This document shows, piece by piece, positions 55,766 to 64,000 of a stretch of 64,000 bases of DNA. A program made the position numbers and the translations under genes. The DNA is taken from contig BPGU01000002.1 of assembly GCA_026003195.1 (NCBI GenBank), positions 62,001-126,000 on the forward strand, in the 5' to 3' direction. The notes under the pieces were generated by a model. That model was not told the DNA's origin, ran no database searches, and saw only the letters and a list, made by a program, of their open reading frames with translations. Numbering within the stretch: the first letter of the stretch is position 1; each line of letters starts with the position of its first letter. This DNA comes from Armatimonadota bacterium. Lineage in GTDB: Bacteria > Armatimonadota > HRBIN16.

Positions 55766-56892
55766 TCCACCATGACCCTTTGCACCCTTGCCGAAAGCAG
55801 AGTGGTGACCTCATGCGGTGTGGTATCCAGCCAGTGGGCAACCTCGTTGACCGTCATCTCCTGCCCATTCTGCGCGCCGATGAGGGTCACCACGTCGCCG
55901 ATTTCCGCACCGGTGTCGGTGGCGTCGATCATCATCTGGTCCATGCACACCCGCCCGATGACCGGCACGCGCCTGCCTCTCAACAATACCTGCGCACGGT
56001 TACCCAGCGCGCGGAGATAGCCATCACCGTAACCGACAGGCACGGTCGCGACGAGCGTCTCTCTCCGCGCCACAAAGGTCGCTCCATAGCCTACTGCTGT
56101 TCCCGTGGGGATACGGCGCAGTGCGGTGATTCTGGTGTGCAGGGAAAGAACCGGCTGCAGCCCCAGATCTGCAGAGCGATAACCTGACGGCGCGACACCG
56201 TACACCAGCAGCCCACAGCGCACCATGTCTGCAGTGGCTTCCGGCACATTCAGCACTGCCGCGCTGGCAGCCGCATGGCGCACCAACGGTCTGCCCAATC
56301 GGCGCGACACCTGCTCGGCAGTGCGTGCGAACAGATCCCACTGGGCGCGGGTTTGTTCGGGGTCGGAGTCCGCGCAGGGGAAATGGGTAGCGATACCCGT
56401 TAAGCGCACGCCGGGGATGCTTTCTATAGCCTCGGCGACCTCCGCAGCGCGGTCAGGCGAGACCCCGAAACGACTCATGCCCACATCTACCTTCAGATGC
56501 ACCACTGCGCTTTGCCCGCGTTTCGCCGCCGCCTGCGAAAGATGATTCACGAAATCCACATCCTGCACCAGACAAATCACCTGATTCGCCAGAACCGCTT
56601 CCACCTCCTCAGGCAGCACGGGGCTAAGCAGATAGATGGGCAAGGTCACACCGGCATCACGCAGTTCCTGCGCCTCCGCCGTCGCCGCCACGCCAAGGGC
56701 GTCCACGCCTATCCGTTGCAGGTCGGGCGCGACGAATGTCGCTCCATGCCCATAGGCGTTGGCTTTCACCACCGCCATGATTCGCGTACCCACCGGAAGA
56801 CGCTCACGAAGCCACCGGATGTTATGCACCAGCGCGGAACGACGAAGGACAGCGGTGGTTCGTGAGGAAAGCGGCAACTGCTTTGTTCTCAT
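55762..56892 (-). CDS. alr: Alanine racemase
   Basis: A 376-residue PLP enzyme making D-alanine for peptidoglycan. The PLP lysine is K43 in [11 protein letters not shown]. The barrel has [13 protein letters not shown] and [10 protein letters not shown]. The C-terminal domain has [13 protein letters not shown] (catalytic Tyr region) and [16 protein letters not shown] 56892 is preferred because it overlaps the aldolase stop (ATGA); an ATG 15 nt further upstream is also in frame. It is the last gene of an operon with the PfkB kinase and class II aldolase, an unusual setting for alr. Confidence 0.93.
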   Translation of the reverse strand: MRTKQLPLSSRTTAVLRRSALVHNIRWLRERLPVGTRIMAVVKANAYGHGATFVAPDLQRIGVDALGVAATAEAQELRDAGVTLPIYLLSPVLPEEVEAVLANQVICLVQDVDFVNHLSQAAAKRGQSAVVHLKVDVGMSRFGVSPDRAAEVAEAIESIPGVRLTGIATHFPCADSDPEQTRAQWDLFARTAEQVSRRLGRPLVRHAAASAAVLNVPEATADMVRCGLLVYGVAPSGYRSADLGLQPVLSLHTRITALRRIPTGTAVGYGATFVARRETLVATVPVGYGDGYLRALGNRAQVLLRGRRVPVIGRVCMDQMMIDATDTGAEIGDVVTLIGAQNGQEMTVNEVAHWLDTTPHEVTTLLSARVQRVMVD

Positions 56893-57716
56893 GTCTGTCC
56901 CGTGCATAACAGTATCTTGCTCTTCACCAGCTCCGTCACTGCCTGCATGGCTGGCGGGAAAACCTGCCGGATATCGATGCTCTCCGAGCCGGTGAGTGCC
57001 TCGCGCAGTCCAGCCATAAACGTATCCTTGATCTCGGTAGCGAAGTTCACCTTCACGATGCCGCTTCGCACTGCCTCACGCCACTGGTCATCCGGTATCC
57101 CCGATGCGCCATGCAACACCAGAAACGCCTCCACGCGCTTCCGAATAGCCTTCAACCGCTCGATATCCAGACGAGGTGGGCGCTTGTAAAAACCGTGCGC
57201 ATTGCCGATGGCAACTGCCAGCAAATCCACACCCGTCTCCCACACAAAGCGCTCCGCTTGTTCGGGCGAAGTCATCTCCAACTCCTGCGCCTCGCGCTCA
57301 CCCAGCTTCGGCACATACCCCAGCTCCGCTTCCACCAGAACACCTTGCGGACGCGCCAGTGCCACCACCTCGCGGGTGAGACGCACGTTGGTCTCAAAGT
57401 TCTTCTCGCTGGCGTCTATCATCACCGAGTCGTAACCAGCCTCCACACACCGCCGCACCAGTTCCGTATCGCGTGCGTGGTCCAGGTGCAGCCATGTCGT
57501 CACGCCCACCTCGCGGCTGGCGGCGCGAGCCATCGCTACAGTCGTCTCCAGCCCCAGGTAACCCACAGTAGCGGGCGATGTTTGCAGAATCAACACAGAG
57601 CCGGTCTCGCGGGCAGCACGCAACACCGCCAGCAGCGTCTCGGCGTTGTAAAAGTTGGTCGCGAGAACAGCCTCCCCACGCCGTCGATGAGATTGCAAAG
57701 CCTCTTTCAGGTGCAC
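56889..57716 (-). CDS. Class II fructose-bisphosphate/tagatose-bisphosphate aldolase family
   Basis: A 275-residue zinc aldolase. TNFYNAETLLAVLRAARETGS is followed by the zinc ligand segment WLHLDHARD, VEAELGYVPK, GNAHGFYKRPP, LHGASGIPDDQW and GIVKVNFATEIK. All fit the FbaA/GatY/KbaY family, which splits ketose 1,6-bisphosphates or related sugars into two trioses or similar products. Substrate specificity is not decided. It lies between a PfkB-type sugar kinase and alr; kinase then aldolase makes a credible sugar-phosphate catabolic pair. Confidence 0.88.
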   Translation of the reverse strand: MHLKEALQSHRRRGEAVLATNFYNAETLLAVLRAARETGSVLILQTSPATVGYLGLETTVAMARAASREVGVTTWLHLDHARDTELVRRCVEAGYDSVMIDASEKNFETNVRLTREVVALARPQGVLVEAELGYVPKLGEREAQELEMTSPEQAERFVWETGVDLLAVAIGNAHGFYKRPPRLDIERLKAIRKRVEAFLVLHGASGIPDDQWREAVRSGIVKVNFATEIKDTFMAGLREALTGSESIDIRQVFPPAMQAVTELVKSKILLCTGQT

Positions 57717-57731
57717 CTCTTTCCGTTCCTC

Positions 57732-58670
57732 CTACATGGACGACAAGAACGACTCCACCTGCGCAAGCGTAGGCAAACCCTCCATCGGTCCCTGCTGGGT
57801 AACCGCCAGTGCTCCGATAGCGCTGGCGAACCGCGCCGCTTCCGTCACCGACATCCCGCGCAGCATCGCCACCACGAAACCGCCGGCAAAGGCATCGCCT
57901 GCTCCTGTGGGGTCTACCTCCGTCACCGGGTAGGCGGGTATCTCCACCCTGTGCTGGTCAGTGAAGACAACGCATCCTTTTGCTCCGCGTTTCAGCACCA
58001 CGATGGGAACGCCTCTTGCTACCAGATTACGGCACGCGGACTCCTCATCGGCATCGCCCGTGAGCATGGTCGCTTCCGCACCACTGGGCAGCAGGATGTC
58101 GCACGACTGCAGAACGGGTTCGCACAGCATCCGAACCACGTCCACCCCAAGCAGTTCGGGGCGGATATTCGGGTCGAAGCTCACCAGTGCTCCATGTTGT
58201 TTGCACAGCCTGACTGCGCGATAACACGCCTCACGCGCGCTTTCGCTGATACTCAACGCCGAACCGGTGATGTGTAGTGCCCGCACATCATGCAAATAAT
58301 CCTCGCGGACGTCCTCCGGGCTCAGCAGCGCCGCCGCAGACTGCGGCAGATGGAACAGGAACTGCCGCGAGCCGTCCGAGCGATAGCTCACGAAAGCGAT
58401 GCCGGTGATGCGTTGCGACACCACCCGCACCTGTCGTGTATCTACGCCGTCCGCCTTCAGTCTGCGCAGCACACACCTGCCGAATGGGTCATCACCCACC
58501 ACGCCGAGGAAGCCACAGGACACTCCCAATCGCGCCACCGTATCGATAAAAATCGCCGGTGCACCGCTGGGAAACGGTCCCACAAACTGCCCCGGTTCGT
58601 CCAGCGGCTGGTCCACAGCAGGGCGCATCACCTCCACCAGAAGCTCACCCAGAGAAAGCACCTGTGGCAT
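57732..58670 (-). CDS. PfkB-family carbohydrate kinase
   Basis: A 312-residue ribokinase-superfamily enzyme. N-terminal motif: GPFPSGAPAIFIDTVARLG through FLGVVGDDPFGRCV. C-terminal motif: VDPTGAGDAFAGGFV, containing the catalytic Asp and anion hole. The general build resembles fructokinase, 2-keto-3-deoxygluconate kinase and 5-dehydro-2-deoxygluconokinase (IolC); being next to a class II aldolase gene favours an IolC- or fructose-type kinase. First gene of the minus-strand operon kinase-aldolase-alr, divergent from a sugar isomerase. Confidence 0.88.
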   Translation of the reverse strand: MPQVLSLGELLVEVMRPAVDQPLDEPGQFVGPFPSGAPAIFIDTVARLGVSCGFLGVVGDDPFGRCVLRRLKADGVDTRQVRVVSQRITGIAFVSYRSDGSRQFLFHLPQSAAALLSPEDVREDYLHDVRALHITGSALSISESAREACYRAVRLCKQHGALVSFDPNIRPELLGVDVVRMLCEPVLQSCDILLPSGAEATMLTGDADEESACRNLVARGVPIVVLKRGAKGCVVFTDQHRVEIPAYPVTEVDPTGAGDAFAGGFVVAMLRGMSVTEAARFASAIGALAVTQQGPMEGLPTLAQVESFLSSM

Positions 58671-58808
58671 GAGTGATCACCTCAACAGGATATAGCCATG
58701 TCTTGATTCCCCATATCCTTACCGCATCCTTCCCGACAAGCCCCCTCCAGCAGGATTCCGCAAAAGGGTTCGGGAAAGAAGCTTCCAAAGCGTGCAGGAG
58801 GTAGGACG

Positions 58809-59594
58809 ATGCCGAACGGACTGAAAAAAGCACTGGTGCTTTCCATGCTGCCCGGTAATCTCAGCTATGTGGAGCGGTTCAACCTGGCAAAAGAGGTGGG
58901 ATTCGACGGCATTGAAGCTCCCCCTATCAGCGACCCAGAAGAGATCAAGAAAGTTCGCGCGGCGTCAGAAGTGAGTGGTATCCCCGTTCATTCCATCATC
59001 TACGGGGGATGGCACGCTCCCCTCTCCAGCGCAGACCCGCGCACGGTGGAAAAGGGCATTCAAGACGTGCAGGCAGCTCTGCACTGTGCCAAAGAGCTGG
59101 GGGCGGATACGGTGCTGCTGGTGCCTGCCATTGTGAACGAAAGCACGCGCTATGCAGATGCGTACACCCGCTCTCAGCAAAACATCCGCAAGCTCATCCC
59201 GCTCGCAGAGAAGCTGAAGGTAGTGATTGCTGTGGAAAACGTATGGAATAACTTCCTGCTCAGCCCGCTGGAGTTTGCCCGCTATGTGGACGAGTTCCGC
59301 AGTCCCTTCGTGAAAGCGTACTTCGATGTGGGCAACGTGCTGGCGTTCGGCTGGTCAGAGGACTGGATACGCACACTGGGCAAACGCATCCAGCGTATCC
59401 ATCTGAAAGACTTCAAGCGCTCCACACGCCAGTTTGTGAACCTGCTGGAGGGCGATGTGAACTGGCGCGAGGTGCGCAAGGCGTTAGATGAGGTAGGGTA
59501 CCGGGGCTTTATGACCGCCGAGCTGGGCGGTGGCGATGCAGGTTATCTGCGTGACGTAGCGCAACGCATCGAGCGCATCATCGCCGGTGTATGA
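58809..59594 (+). CDS. Sugar phosphate isomerase/epimerase (AP-endonuclease-2-like TIM barrel)
   Basis: A 261-residue xylose-isomerase-like TIM barrel. The metal-binding acids and histidines appear in IAVENVWNNF (Glu), AYFDVGNVLAFG (Asp), RIHLKDFKR (His) and MTAELGGG (Glu). HSIIYGGWHAPL holds another histidine. The group contains hydroxypyruvate isomerase, IolE/IolI and ketose 3-epimerases. AGGAGGT is at optimal distance. Divergent from a kinase-aldolase operon, it may belong to the same sugar pathway. Confidence 0.85.
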   Translation: MPNGLKKALVLSMLPGNLSYVERFNLAKEVGFDGIEAPPISDPEEIKKVRAASEVSGIPVHSIIYGGWHAPLSSADPRTVEKGIQDVQAALHCAKELGADTVLLVPAIVNESTRYADAYTRSQQNIRKLIPLAEKLKVVIAVENVWNNFLLSPLEFARYVDEFRSPFVKAYFDVGNVLAFGWSEDWIRTLGKRIQRIHLKDFKRSTRQFVNLLEGDVNWREVRKALDEVGYRGFMTAELGGGDAGYLRDVAQRIERIIAGV

Positions 59595-59598
59595 ACGC

Positions 59599-59625
59599 AC
59601 AGGGGCGAGGGTACCTCGCCCCTGT
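59599..59625. terminator. Hairpin between the isomerase and ftsZ
   Basis: ACAGGGGCGAGG (59599-59610), 3-nt loop and CCTCGCCCCTGT (59614-59625): a perfect 12-bp stem, five bases past the isomerase stop and 33 bases past the ftsZ stop. No T-run on either strand. It probably stops or slows transcription from both sides. Confidence 0.5.
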
Positions 59626-59657
59626 ATAACCTGCATAAAGGGGTTCCTCCCGCGACC

Positions 59658-60812
59658 TTAACTGCGCCTGCGCAAGAAGGTTGGGATGTCGTAATCGGTT
59701 TCGTTGACCGGTGCTTGCTGGGGCTGGCGTTCCGGTGCACCCGGGGGCGCCGCCGGGGTACGCTCAGCGGGGCGGGTCGGTGTGCCTCCCATGCGTTCCG
59801 CGAGGGGTTCGGTTCGTCGCAAAGGCTCCGGGCGCTGTGCTGGACGCTCCGCCAGGGGTCCCTGCGAAGAAGCAGGCAAGCCCGCTGCCAGCACCGTAAT
59901 CTTCACTTCGCCCTCCATCTTCGGGTCTACGACGTGTCCGTAAATAATGTGCGCCGTTTCCAGATCGGAAAGGCTATGGATGACCGCTGCTGCTTCGTTC
60001 AACTCCTGCAGAGTCATATCCGGACCGCTGGTGACATTAATCAGAACCCGCTGTGCACCATCGATGGAGGTCTCCAGCAGAGGACTGTTCGTCGCGCCTT
60101 CTGCTGCCTCTCGCGCGCGGTGTTCGCCGCTACCGTGTCCGATGCCCATGAGCGCAGGACCCGCGTTGGACATGATAGTCTTCACGTCCGCGAAGTCCAC
60201 GTTAATTAAGCCCGGAATGGTAATAATGTCGGAGATGCCCTGTACGCCCTGACGCAGGATATCGTCGGCGGCGCGGAAGGCTTCCACTAAAGTAGTGCGT
60301 TTTTCGACGACGTTTAATAAACGCTCGTTGGGAATAACGATCAGCGTGTCTACGTGCTCGCGCAGATTGGCAATGCCTTCCTCAGCAATCTGCATCCGGC
60401 GCGGTCCTTCAAAATTAAACGGCTTGGTGACCACCGCGACAGTAAGCGCGCCCATCTCTTTTGCCAGCTGCGCCACTACAGGCGCTGCGCCCGTGCCCGT
60501 GCCGCCTCCCATGCCGGCGGTGATGAACACCATGTCCGCACCTTCCAGTGCTTTCACGATTTCGTTCTTGCTTTCCTCCGCGGCGCTGCGCCCAATCTGC
60601 GGATTACCACCGGCACCCAGACCGCGCGTCAGGTTTTCACCGAGTTGAACCTTCTTCTCTGCTGCCGAAATCTCCAGTACCTGGACATCGGTGTTCATGG
60701 CACAGAAGTCTACCCCGACCAACCCCGCTTCGATCATGCGGTTCACGGCGTTGGTGCCACCACCACCGATGCCGATGACCTTGATTTGAGCATACTGTCG
60801 TACGCCAGCCAT
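59658..60812 (-). CDS. ftsZ: Cell division protein FtsZ
   Basis: A 384-residue tubulin-like GTPase that forms the Z-ring. It shows [18 protein letters not shown], the tubulin signature [13 protein letters not shown], the T7 synergy loop [11 protein letters not shown], a Pro/Arg-rich linker (about 315-370) and the conserved C-terminal peptide [10 protein letters not shown] that binds FtsA. Order ftsQ-DUF881-sbp-ftsA-ftsZ on the minus strand, 30 nt after ftsA. Confidence 0.97.
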   Translation of the reverse strand: MAGVRQYAQIKVIGIGGGGTNAVNRMIEAGLVGVDFCAMNTDVQVLEISAAEKKVQLGENLTRGLGAGGNPQIGRSAAEESKNEIVKALEGADMVFITAGMGGGTGTGAAPVVAQLAKEMGALTVAVVTKPFNFEGPRRMQIAEEGIANLREHVDTLIVIPNERLLNVVEKRTTLVEAFRAADDILRQGVQGISDIITIPGLINVDFADVKTIMSNAGPALMGIGHGSGEHRAREAAEGATNSPLLETSIDGAQRVLINVTSGPDMTLQELNEAAAVIHSLSDLETAHIIYGHVVDPKMEGEVKITVLAAGLPASSQGPLAERPAQRPEPLRRTEPLAERMGGTPTRPAERTPAAPPGAPERQPQQAPVNETDYDIPTFLRRRS

Positions 60813-60842
60813 GGTGTTTAGCCCCCTATGATCAAATTGAGA

Positions 60843-62060
60843 TTACTGTGCAAAACGTGACAGCAGATGGCGGAACCACTCCGCCGCACCCTGCCAGAAA
60901 GAACGATGACGGGTATGACCGAGCATGTAAGAACGTTCCAGCCCGTACAGTAGAAGCCCTACGCCCGTTGCAAATATCGGGCTGTCTACCTTATCGACCA
61001 GTCCCCCCACGTTCATGGGCTTCCCCACCCGCACAGGCATGTCGGTCACCTCTCGTGCCAGTTCCACCACCCCACGCATCAAGCTGCCCCCTCCGCTCAA
61101 CACCAGTCCGCCGGGCAACATACCCGCCGTACCCGACTTCTTGATTTCCTCGTACACCAGCTCAAACAGCTCCCGCATGCGAGGCTCTACAATCTCTGCC
61201 AGCACTCGCGCTGGCACTTTCCGCTCCTCGTTGCTGCCCATCGGGCGATGGGGCACCATCTCGTTCTCTCCAACCAGATCCTTCAGCGCGCACGCATACT
61301 GGAGCTTGATTCGTTCGCTCTCCTCTGGCGGTGTGCGCAACCCCATCGAGATGTCGTTGGTCACATGGTTGCCACCGACAGGAATGACACCTGTATAGTA
61401 TATCTCCCCGTTGGTGAAAACCGCCACGTCCGTCGTACCGCCTCCGATGTCCGCCAGTGCGACCCCCAAATCCCGTTCAGCCTCCGTCAGCACCGCCGCG
61501 GCTGTGGCTATCGGCTCCACCACCAGCTCCTCAACCTGTAACCGAGCCCGCTGCACACACTTGGTAATGTTCTGCAGGAAGGTACTGCTGCCGTGAATGA
61601 TATGAGTCTCCACCTCCAGACGAGACCCACTCATGCCTTCGGGATGGCGGATGCCGTCCTGACCATCCACCGTATAACCCCTCGGAATGGCATGGATGAT
61701 TTCGCGGTCGGGTGTGAGCACCACCGTTCGCGAGCTTTCCATCACTCGCTCGACATCCTCCCGCGAAATCTCGTGCGTGGGGGAAGTGACCGCAATCATT
61801 CCCTTGGAGTTCAGGGAGCGGATGTGCTCACCGGTCACCCCGACAAAGACCGACTCGATGCGTCGTCCGGACATGTGCTGTGCTTGCTCCACCGCTTGCT
61901 CGATGGACTGGGTCGCTTGTTCGATATCCACGACCGCTCCCTTGCGCAGACCTCTGGAGGGAGCCACCCCAACCCCGATGATATTGACGCGCATGTCGTC
62001 GGTGACTTCTGCGATTAAGGCAGCTATTTTGGTTGTGCCGATATCCAGTCCGGCAATCAT
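60843..62060 (-). CDS. ftsA: Cell division protein FtsA
   Basis: A 405-residue actin-like protein tethering FtsZ to the membrane. It has GLDIGTTKIAALIAEV (phosphate 1), the 1C domain (VDIEQATQSIEQAVEQAQHMSG), ALADIGGGTTDVAVFTNG (phosphate 2) and GLVLSGGGSLMRGVVELA (adenosine motif). The C-terminal amphipathic helix is EWFRHLLSRF. Directly upstream of ftsZ. Confidence 0.96.
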   Translation of the reverse strand: MIAGLDIGTTKIAALIAEVTDDMRVNIIGVGVAPSRGLRKGAVVDIEQATQSIEQAVEQAQHMSGRRIESVFVGVTGEHIRSLNSKGMIAVTSPTHEISREDVERVMESSRTVVLTPDREIIHAIPRGYTVDGQDGIRHPEGMSGSRLEVETHIIHGSSTFLQNITKCVQRARLQVEELVVEPIATAAAVLTEAERDLGVALADIGGGTTDVAVFTNGEIYYTGVIPVGGNHVTNDISMGLRTPPEESERIKLQYACALKDLVGENEMVPHRPMGSNEERKVPARVLAEIVEPRMRELFELVYEEIKKSGTAGMLPGGLVLSGGGSLMRGVVELAREVTDMPVRVGKPMNVGGLVDKVDSPIFATGVGLLLYGLERSYMLGHTRHRSFWQGAAEWFRHLLSRFAQ

Positions 62061-62077
62061 CGATGTGAACTCCCGTT

Positions 62078-62446
62078 TCAGGTTCTTTCAGTATCCCGCT
62101 GTCGGGATATGCTCCACTGAGTCAAATAGTACCGGCGGATAAGCGACAGGTTCAAAAACATTCGTCCGCCCAGTGTGACCACCGCCGCTAGAAACAAGTC
62201 CACCCCAATCTGGTCGCCCAAATAAGCCAGCAGTGCCGCCAGCAGGGTGTTGAAGATAAACCCCGATATGAATACATCTACGTGAAACTTGCCCTCAATA
62301 CCTGCACGAATCCCTCCCAAAATCGAGTCCAACCCGGACAAAGTCGCCAGGCTCAGGTAGGGCGCATAATCGCTGGGCAACTGCAAAGGTACAAAGTAAA
62401 AGACAACGAACCCCAGCAGCAAAGCAATGACCGGCAACCAGTTCAT
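62078..62446 (-). CDS. sbp: Small basic protein family (DUF1290)
   Basis: A 122-residue membrane protein with about three helices (VIALLLGFVVFYF, FISGFIFNTLLAALLAYLGD, FLAAVVTLGGRMFLNLSLI). SLATLSGLDSILGGIRAGIEGKF is the family signature. It is found between DUF881 and division genes in Bacillota, Actinomycetota and relatives; function unknown. Its start overlaps the DUF881 stop by 4 nt. Confidence 0.88.
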   Translation of the reverse strand: MNWLPVIALLLGFVVFYFVPLQLPSDYAPYLSLATLSGLDSILGGIRAGIEGKFHVDVFISGFIFNTLLAALLAYLGDQIGVDLFLAAVVTLGGRMFLNLSLIRRYYLTQWSISRQRDTERT

Positions 62447-63240
62447 CGGGCACTATCCCTCTCTTCCTGCGATGCGTTACTGGAAGTGCTCACCACCGGC
62501 TTGGCGTAGCGGAAGACCAGACTACCCGTGTATGCCGGTATCTGAATGTTGTTTTTCTTGGTCACCTTCACCATATTCGGGTCTATCGCCTGAATATCCG
62601 CCAGCACCCCCTGAGGCAGATTCAATGCCCCCATCAGCGTCTCCGGGTCGCCGATCGCCTGAATCACATACGGCGAGGACAGCGCAATGCCGTTCACCTG
62701 TATCGTTGGCCCCACGCAACGGATGGCAGTGTTTGCGATGATACGCTGTCCGTTGATGGATACTGCCTCTGCCCCCGCTGCGTGCAGCTCATTGACCACC
62801 CTCTGCAAATCCGAGTCATGAATGATATAGTTTTCAATGTCTATCGGTGAATTCGCCGGCGGTCGCTTCTTGCTATCCTGCAAGACCACCTCGATGCCGG
62901 GCCCCTCCACCGGCGTGAGACCAGCCAGGAATTTCGCCTCCTGCAAGGCGTTATTCAATAATCTTGTTTTCTCCGACGCGCTTGCCATTTCATTCTCATA
63001 CTGCGTCGTACGCTCTCGGAGCTTGCTAATCTCCTCGTTTGCCATCTTCAGCTGCTCTTGCTGGTCGCGGTAAGCCGCAGCCAGCCCCGAGAAGCGGTTG
63101 GATGGTAACGAGGTTGACCGGATGCTCTGCTGGGTCTTCAAGGAGACCGCAAGCAGCGCTCCCAAAACCAGCGCCATCATCGTTACCGGGGTCACCCAAG
63201 GATTATTCCGAATGCTGGAGAGAAACACGTTCAGATTCAT
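62443..63240 (-). CDS. DUF881 family division-cluster protein
   Basis: A 265-residue protein. One N-terminal membrane helix (VTPVTMMALVLGALLAVSL) leads into a coiled coil (about 48-90, YRDQQEQLKMANEEISKLRER). The extracytoplasmic DUF881 domain follows, with GLTPVEGPGIEVVLQDS, IIHDSDLQRVVNELHAAGAEAVSINGQRI and GPTIQVNGIALSSPYVIQAIG. Such proteins accompany ftsQ and sbp in several phyla and are thought to help divisome assembly. It starts directly after ftsQ (63241). Confidence 0.88.
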   Translation of the reverse strand: MNLNVFLSSIRNNPWVTPVTMMALVLGALLAVSLKTQQSIRSTSLPSNRFSGLAAAYRDQQEQLKMANEEISKLRERTTQYENEMASASEKTRLLNNALQEAKFLAGLTPVEGPGIEVVLQDSKKRPPANSPIDIENYIIHDSDLQRVVNELHAAGAEAVSINGQRIIANTAIRCVGPTIQVNGIALSSPYVIQAIGDPETLMGALNLPQGVLADIQAIDPNMVKVTKKNNIQIPAYTGSLVFRYAKPVVSTSSNASQEERDSAR

Positions 63241-63996
63241 TTACAACGCCCCTTTCCCCTTCGCGCGTGGCTTCCAGACCGGTTTATCGATACAGCTCAC
63301 ATCCAGGTACTCAGCCTGCTGGACGATTTGAGGCTGAGTCCATAGTTCCGCGGTTCGAAGCATTTTCTGTGGTAACTCGGCACTATCTCCTATCTTCACT
63401 CGCGGCAACCCTCTTCTCATATTTAAACATAGATTGCCCTCCCGGTCAACTACTATTTGAGCCACAGGCAACTGATATTCTGGAACATATCGGTATAAAA
63501 TTTCCAGAGCAGTTTGTACAGGTTTGTTCTGCACTACTCGCCCCAGAGTGACCTTTAAAGGCGCCTCTACCCGAATGACCGGCAGCTGCCCTGCCCGATT
63601 CGTCTTCCAGAAAGGCACACCACGTGCATCTATCCAGATGCTTTCGTCAGCAGTACACAACAACGCCACGGGCTGACGCTCGAAGACCCGCACATACACC
63701 TTGCCGGGCAGTCCTCGCGAAACCACCGCTTCTGCAACTGTGGGCACCCTCTGCAACTGTTGAGCAATGCGAGATGCTGGCAGGAAGAACCAGCTGCTCC
63801 CCCTACGGATACGCGATTCACGTATCACCTGCTCCGGTCGTGTCAAAAAGATACCCTCTACCTCAACGTGCTTCACACTCCAAGCAGGGCTCGCCCACAA
63901 TGCCCAACCTATCTCTACGAGCAAAACCAGCAGCAGAAGAGATTTCCACAGAAGCCATGCCCTGCGCTCCGAACGCTGTCCGACAGCACGATGCAC
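63241..63996 (-). CDS. ftsQ: Cell division protein FtsQ/DivIB (5' end at the window edge)
   Basis: 251 residues from GTG 63996. A cytoplasmic basic segment and one membrane helix (LLWKSLLLLVLLVEIGWALW) precede the POTRA domain (VKHVEVEGIFLTRPEQVIRES through VPTVAEAVVSRGLPGKVYVRVFERQPVAL). The FtsQ beta domain follows (WIDARGVPFWK). It connects early and late divisome proteins. Only 4 nt of sequence remain upstream, so the true start may lie outside the window. Confidence 0.85.
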   Translation of the reverse strand: MHRAVGQRSERRAWLLWKSLLLLVLLVEIGWALWASPAWSVKHVEVEGIFLTRPEQVIRESRIRRGSSWFFLPASRIAQQLQRVPTVAEAVVSRGLPGKVYVRVFERQPVALLCTADESIWIDARGVPFWKTNRAGQLPVIRVEAPLKVTLGRVVQNKPVQTALEILYRYVPEYQLPVAQIVVDREGNLCLNMRRGLPRVKIGDSAELPQKMLRTAELWTQPQIVQQAEYLDVSCIDKPVWKPRAKGKGAL

Positions 63997-64000
63997 GGTA

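Noticed and set aside
57111-58277. 388-aa plus-strand open frame
   Set aside because: Antisense to the aldolase and sugar kinase genes; His/Gln/Arg-rich shadow composition.
1-64000. CRISPR array, rRNA or tRNA genes, prophage
   Set aside because: No regularly spaced direct repeats, no recognisable rRNA segments or tRNA cloverleaf, and no phage structural genes were seen by eye. A tRNA or CRISPR scanner would be decisive.

Overview
The window comes from a diderm, moderately GC-rich, probably thermophilic bacterium. The best guess is a member of the Armatimonadota; this is inference, not a database result. Evidence: a type II prepilin-like protein with the C-terminal H-X9-DG motif, a PEP-CTERM protein together with an exosortase and EpsI, an outer-membrane barrel ending in Phe, and a division cluster of the form ftsQ-DUF881-sbp-ftsA-ftsZ. 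Other markers are a TrpB2-type tryptophan synthase, a futalosine-pathway menaquinone enzyme and an MEP-pathway isoprenoid enzyme. Many genes have clean sigma-70-type promoters (near TTGACA-17/18-TATAAT) and AGGAGG ribosome binding sites. No rRNA, tRNA, CRISPR array or intact mobile element was recognised.

Layout. 1-12.8 kb: the N-terminus of a membrane protein at the left edge, a candidate structured RNA, a solitary AddB-like helicase/nuclease, a nicotinate phosphoribosyltransferase overlapping an AGE-family epimerase, convergent rsgA and larC, a Spy/CpxP-like periplasmic protein, trpB2, a PII-like protein behind a folded leader, and nadB. 12.9-24.3 kb: prolyl oligopeptidase with an amidohydrolase, a prepilin-like protein, the fossil of a HEPN-MNT toxin-antitoxin pair, a beta-propeller lipoprotein, mqnD with a Uma2 nuclease, a tandem GNAT with a PIG-L deacetylase, a cytochrome c lipoprotein and a tandem metallo-beta-lactamase protein. 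24.3-32.7 kb: a PEP-CTERM protein; corA, two Dpp/Opp-type permeases and a zinc alcohol dehydrogenase lying between those permeases; a large GH42-like protein with disordered and very basic ends; and a HAD phosphatase.

32.7-43.6 kb: a split transketolase, a secreted subtilase, then a seven-gene exopolysaccharide/exosortase operon (Wza-like exporter, Wzz/BY-kinase-like protein with an altered Walker A, initiating sugar transferase, UbiA-type polyprenyl-phosphate phosphoribosyltransferase, GtrA, exosortase, EpsI). 43.6-54.5 kb: GH2 beta-mannosidase, a tricorn-like protease, thiol peroxidase, a second Uma2 protein, a GT39-type glycosyltransferase overlapping glycerate kinase, and an outer-membrane barrel. 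54.5-64 kb: ispG, an operon of sugar kinase, class II aldolase and alanine racemase, a divergent sugar isomerase, and part of the division cluster.

The genes suggest a heterotroph that degrades proteins outside the cytoplasm (S9, S8 and S41/tricorn peptidases), uses glycans (GH2, GH42-like, AGE epimerase, PfkB kinase, aldolase, glycerate kinase), exports a polysaccharide and sorts PEP-CTERM proteins. Three convergent gene pairs overlap at their stop codons. The most unusual items are the decayed HEPN-MNT locus, two unassigned structured RNA candidates, the polyprenyl-phosphoribose/GtrA pair inside an exosortase operon, and the GH42-like protein with basic tails.
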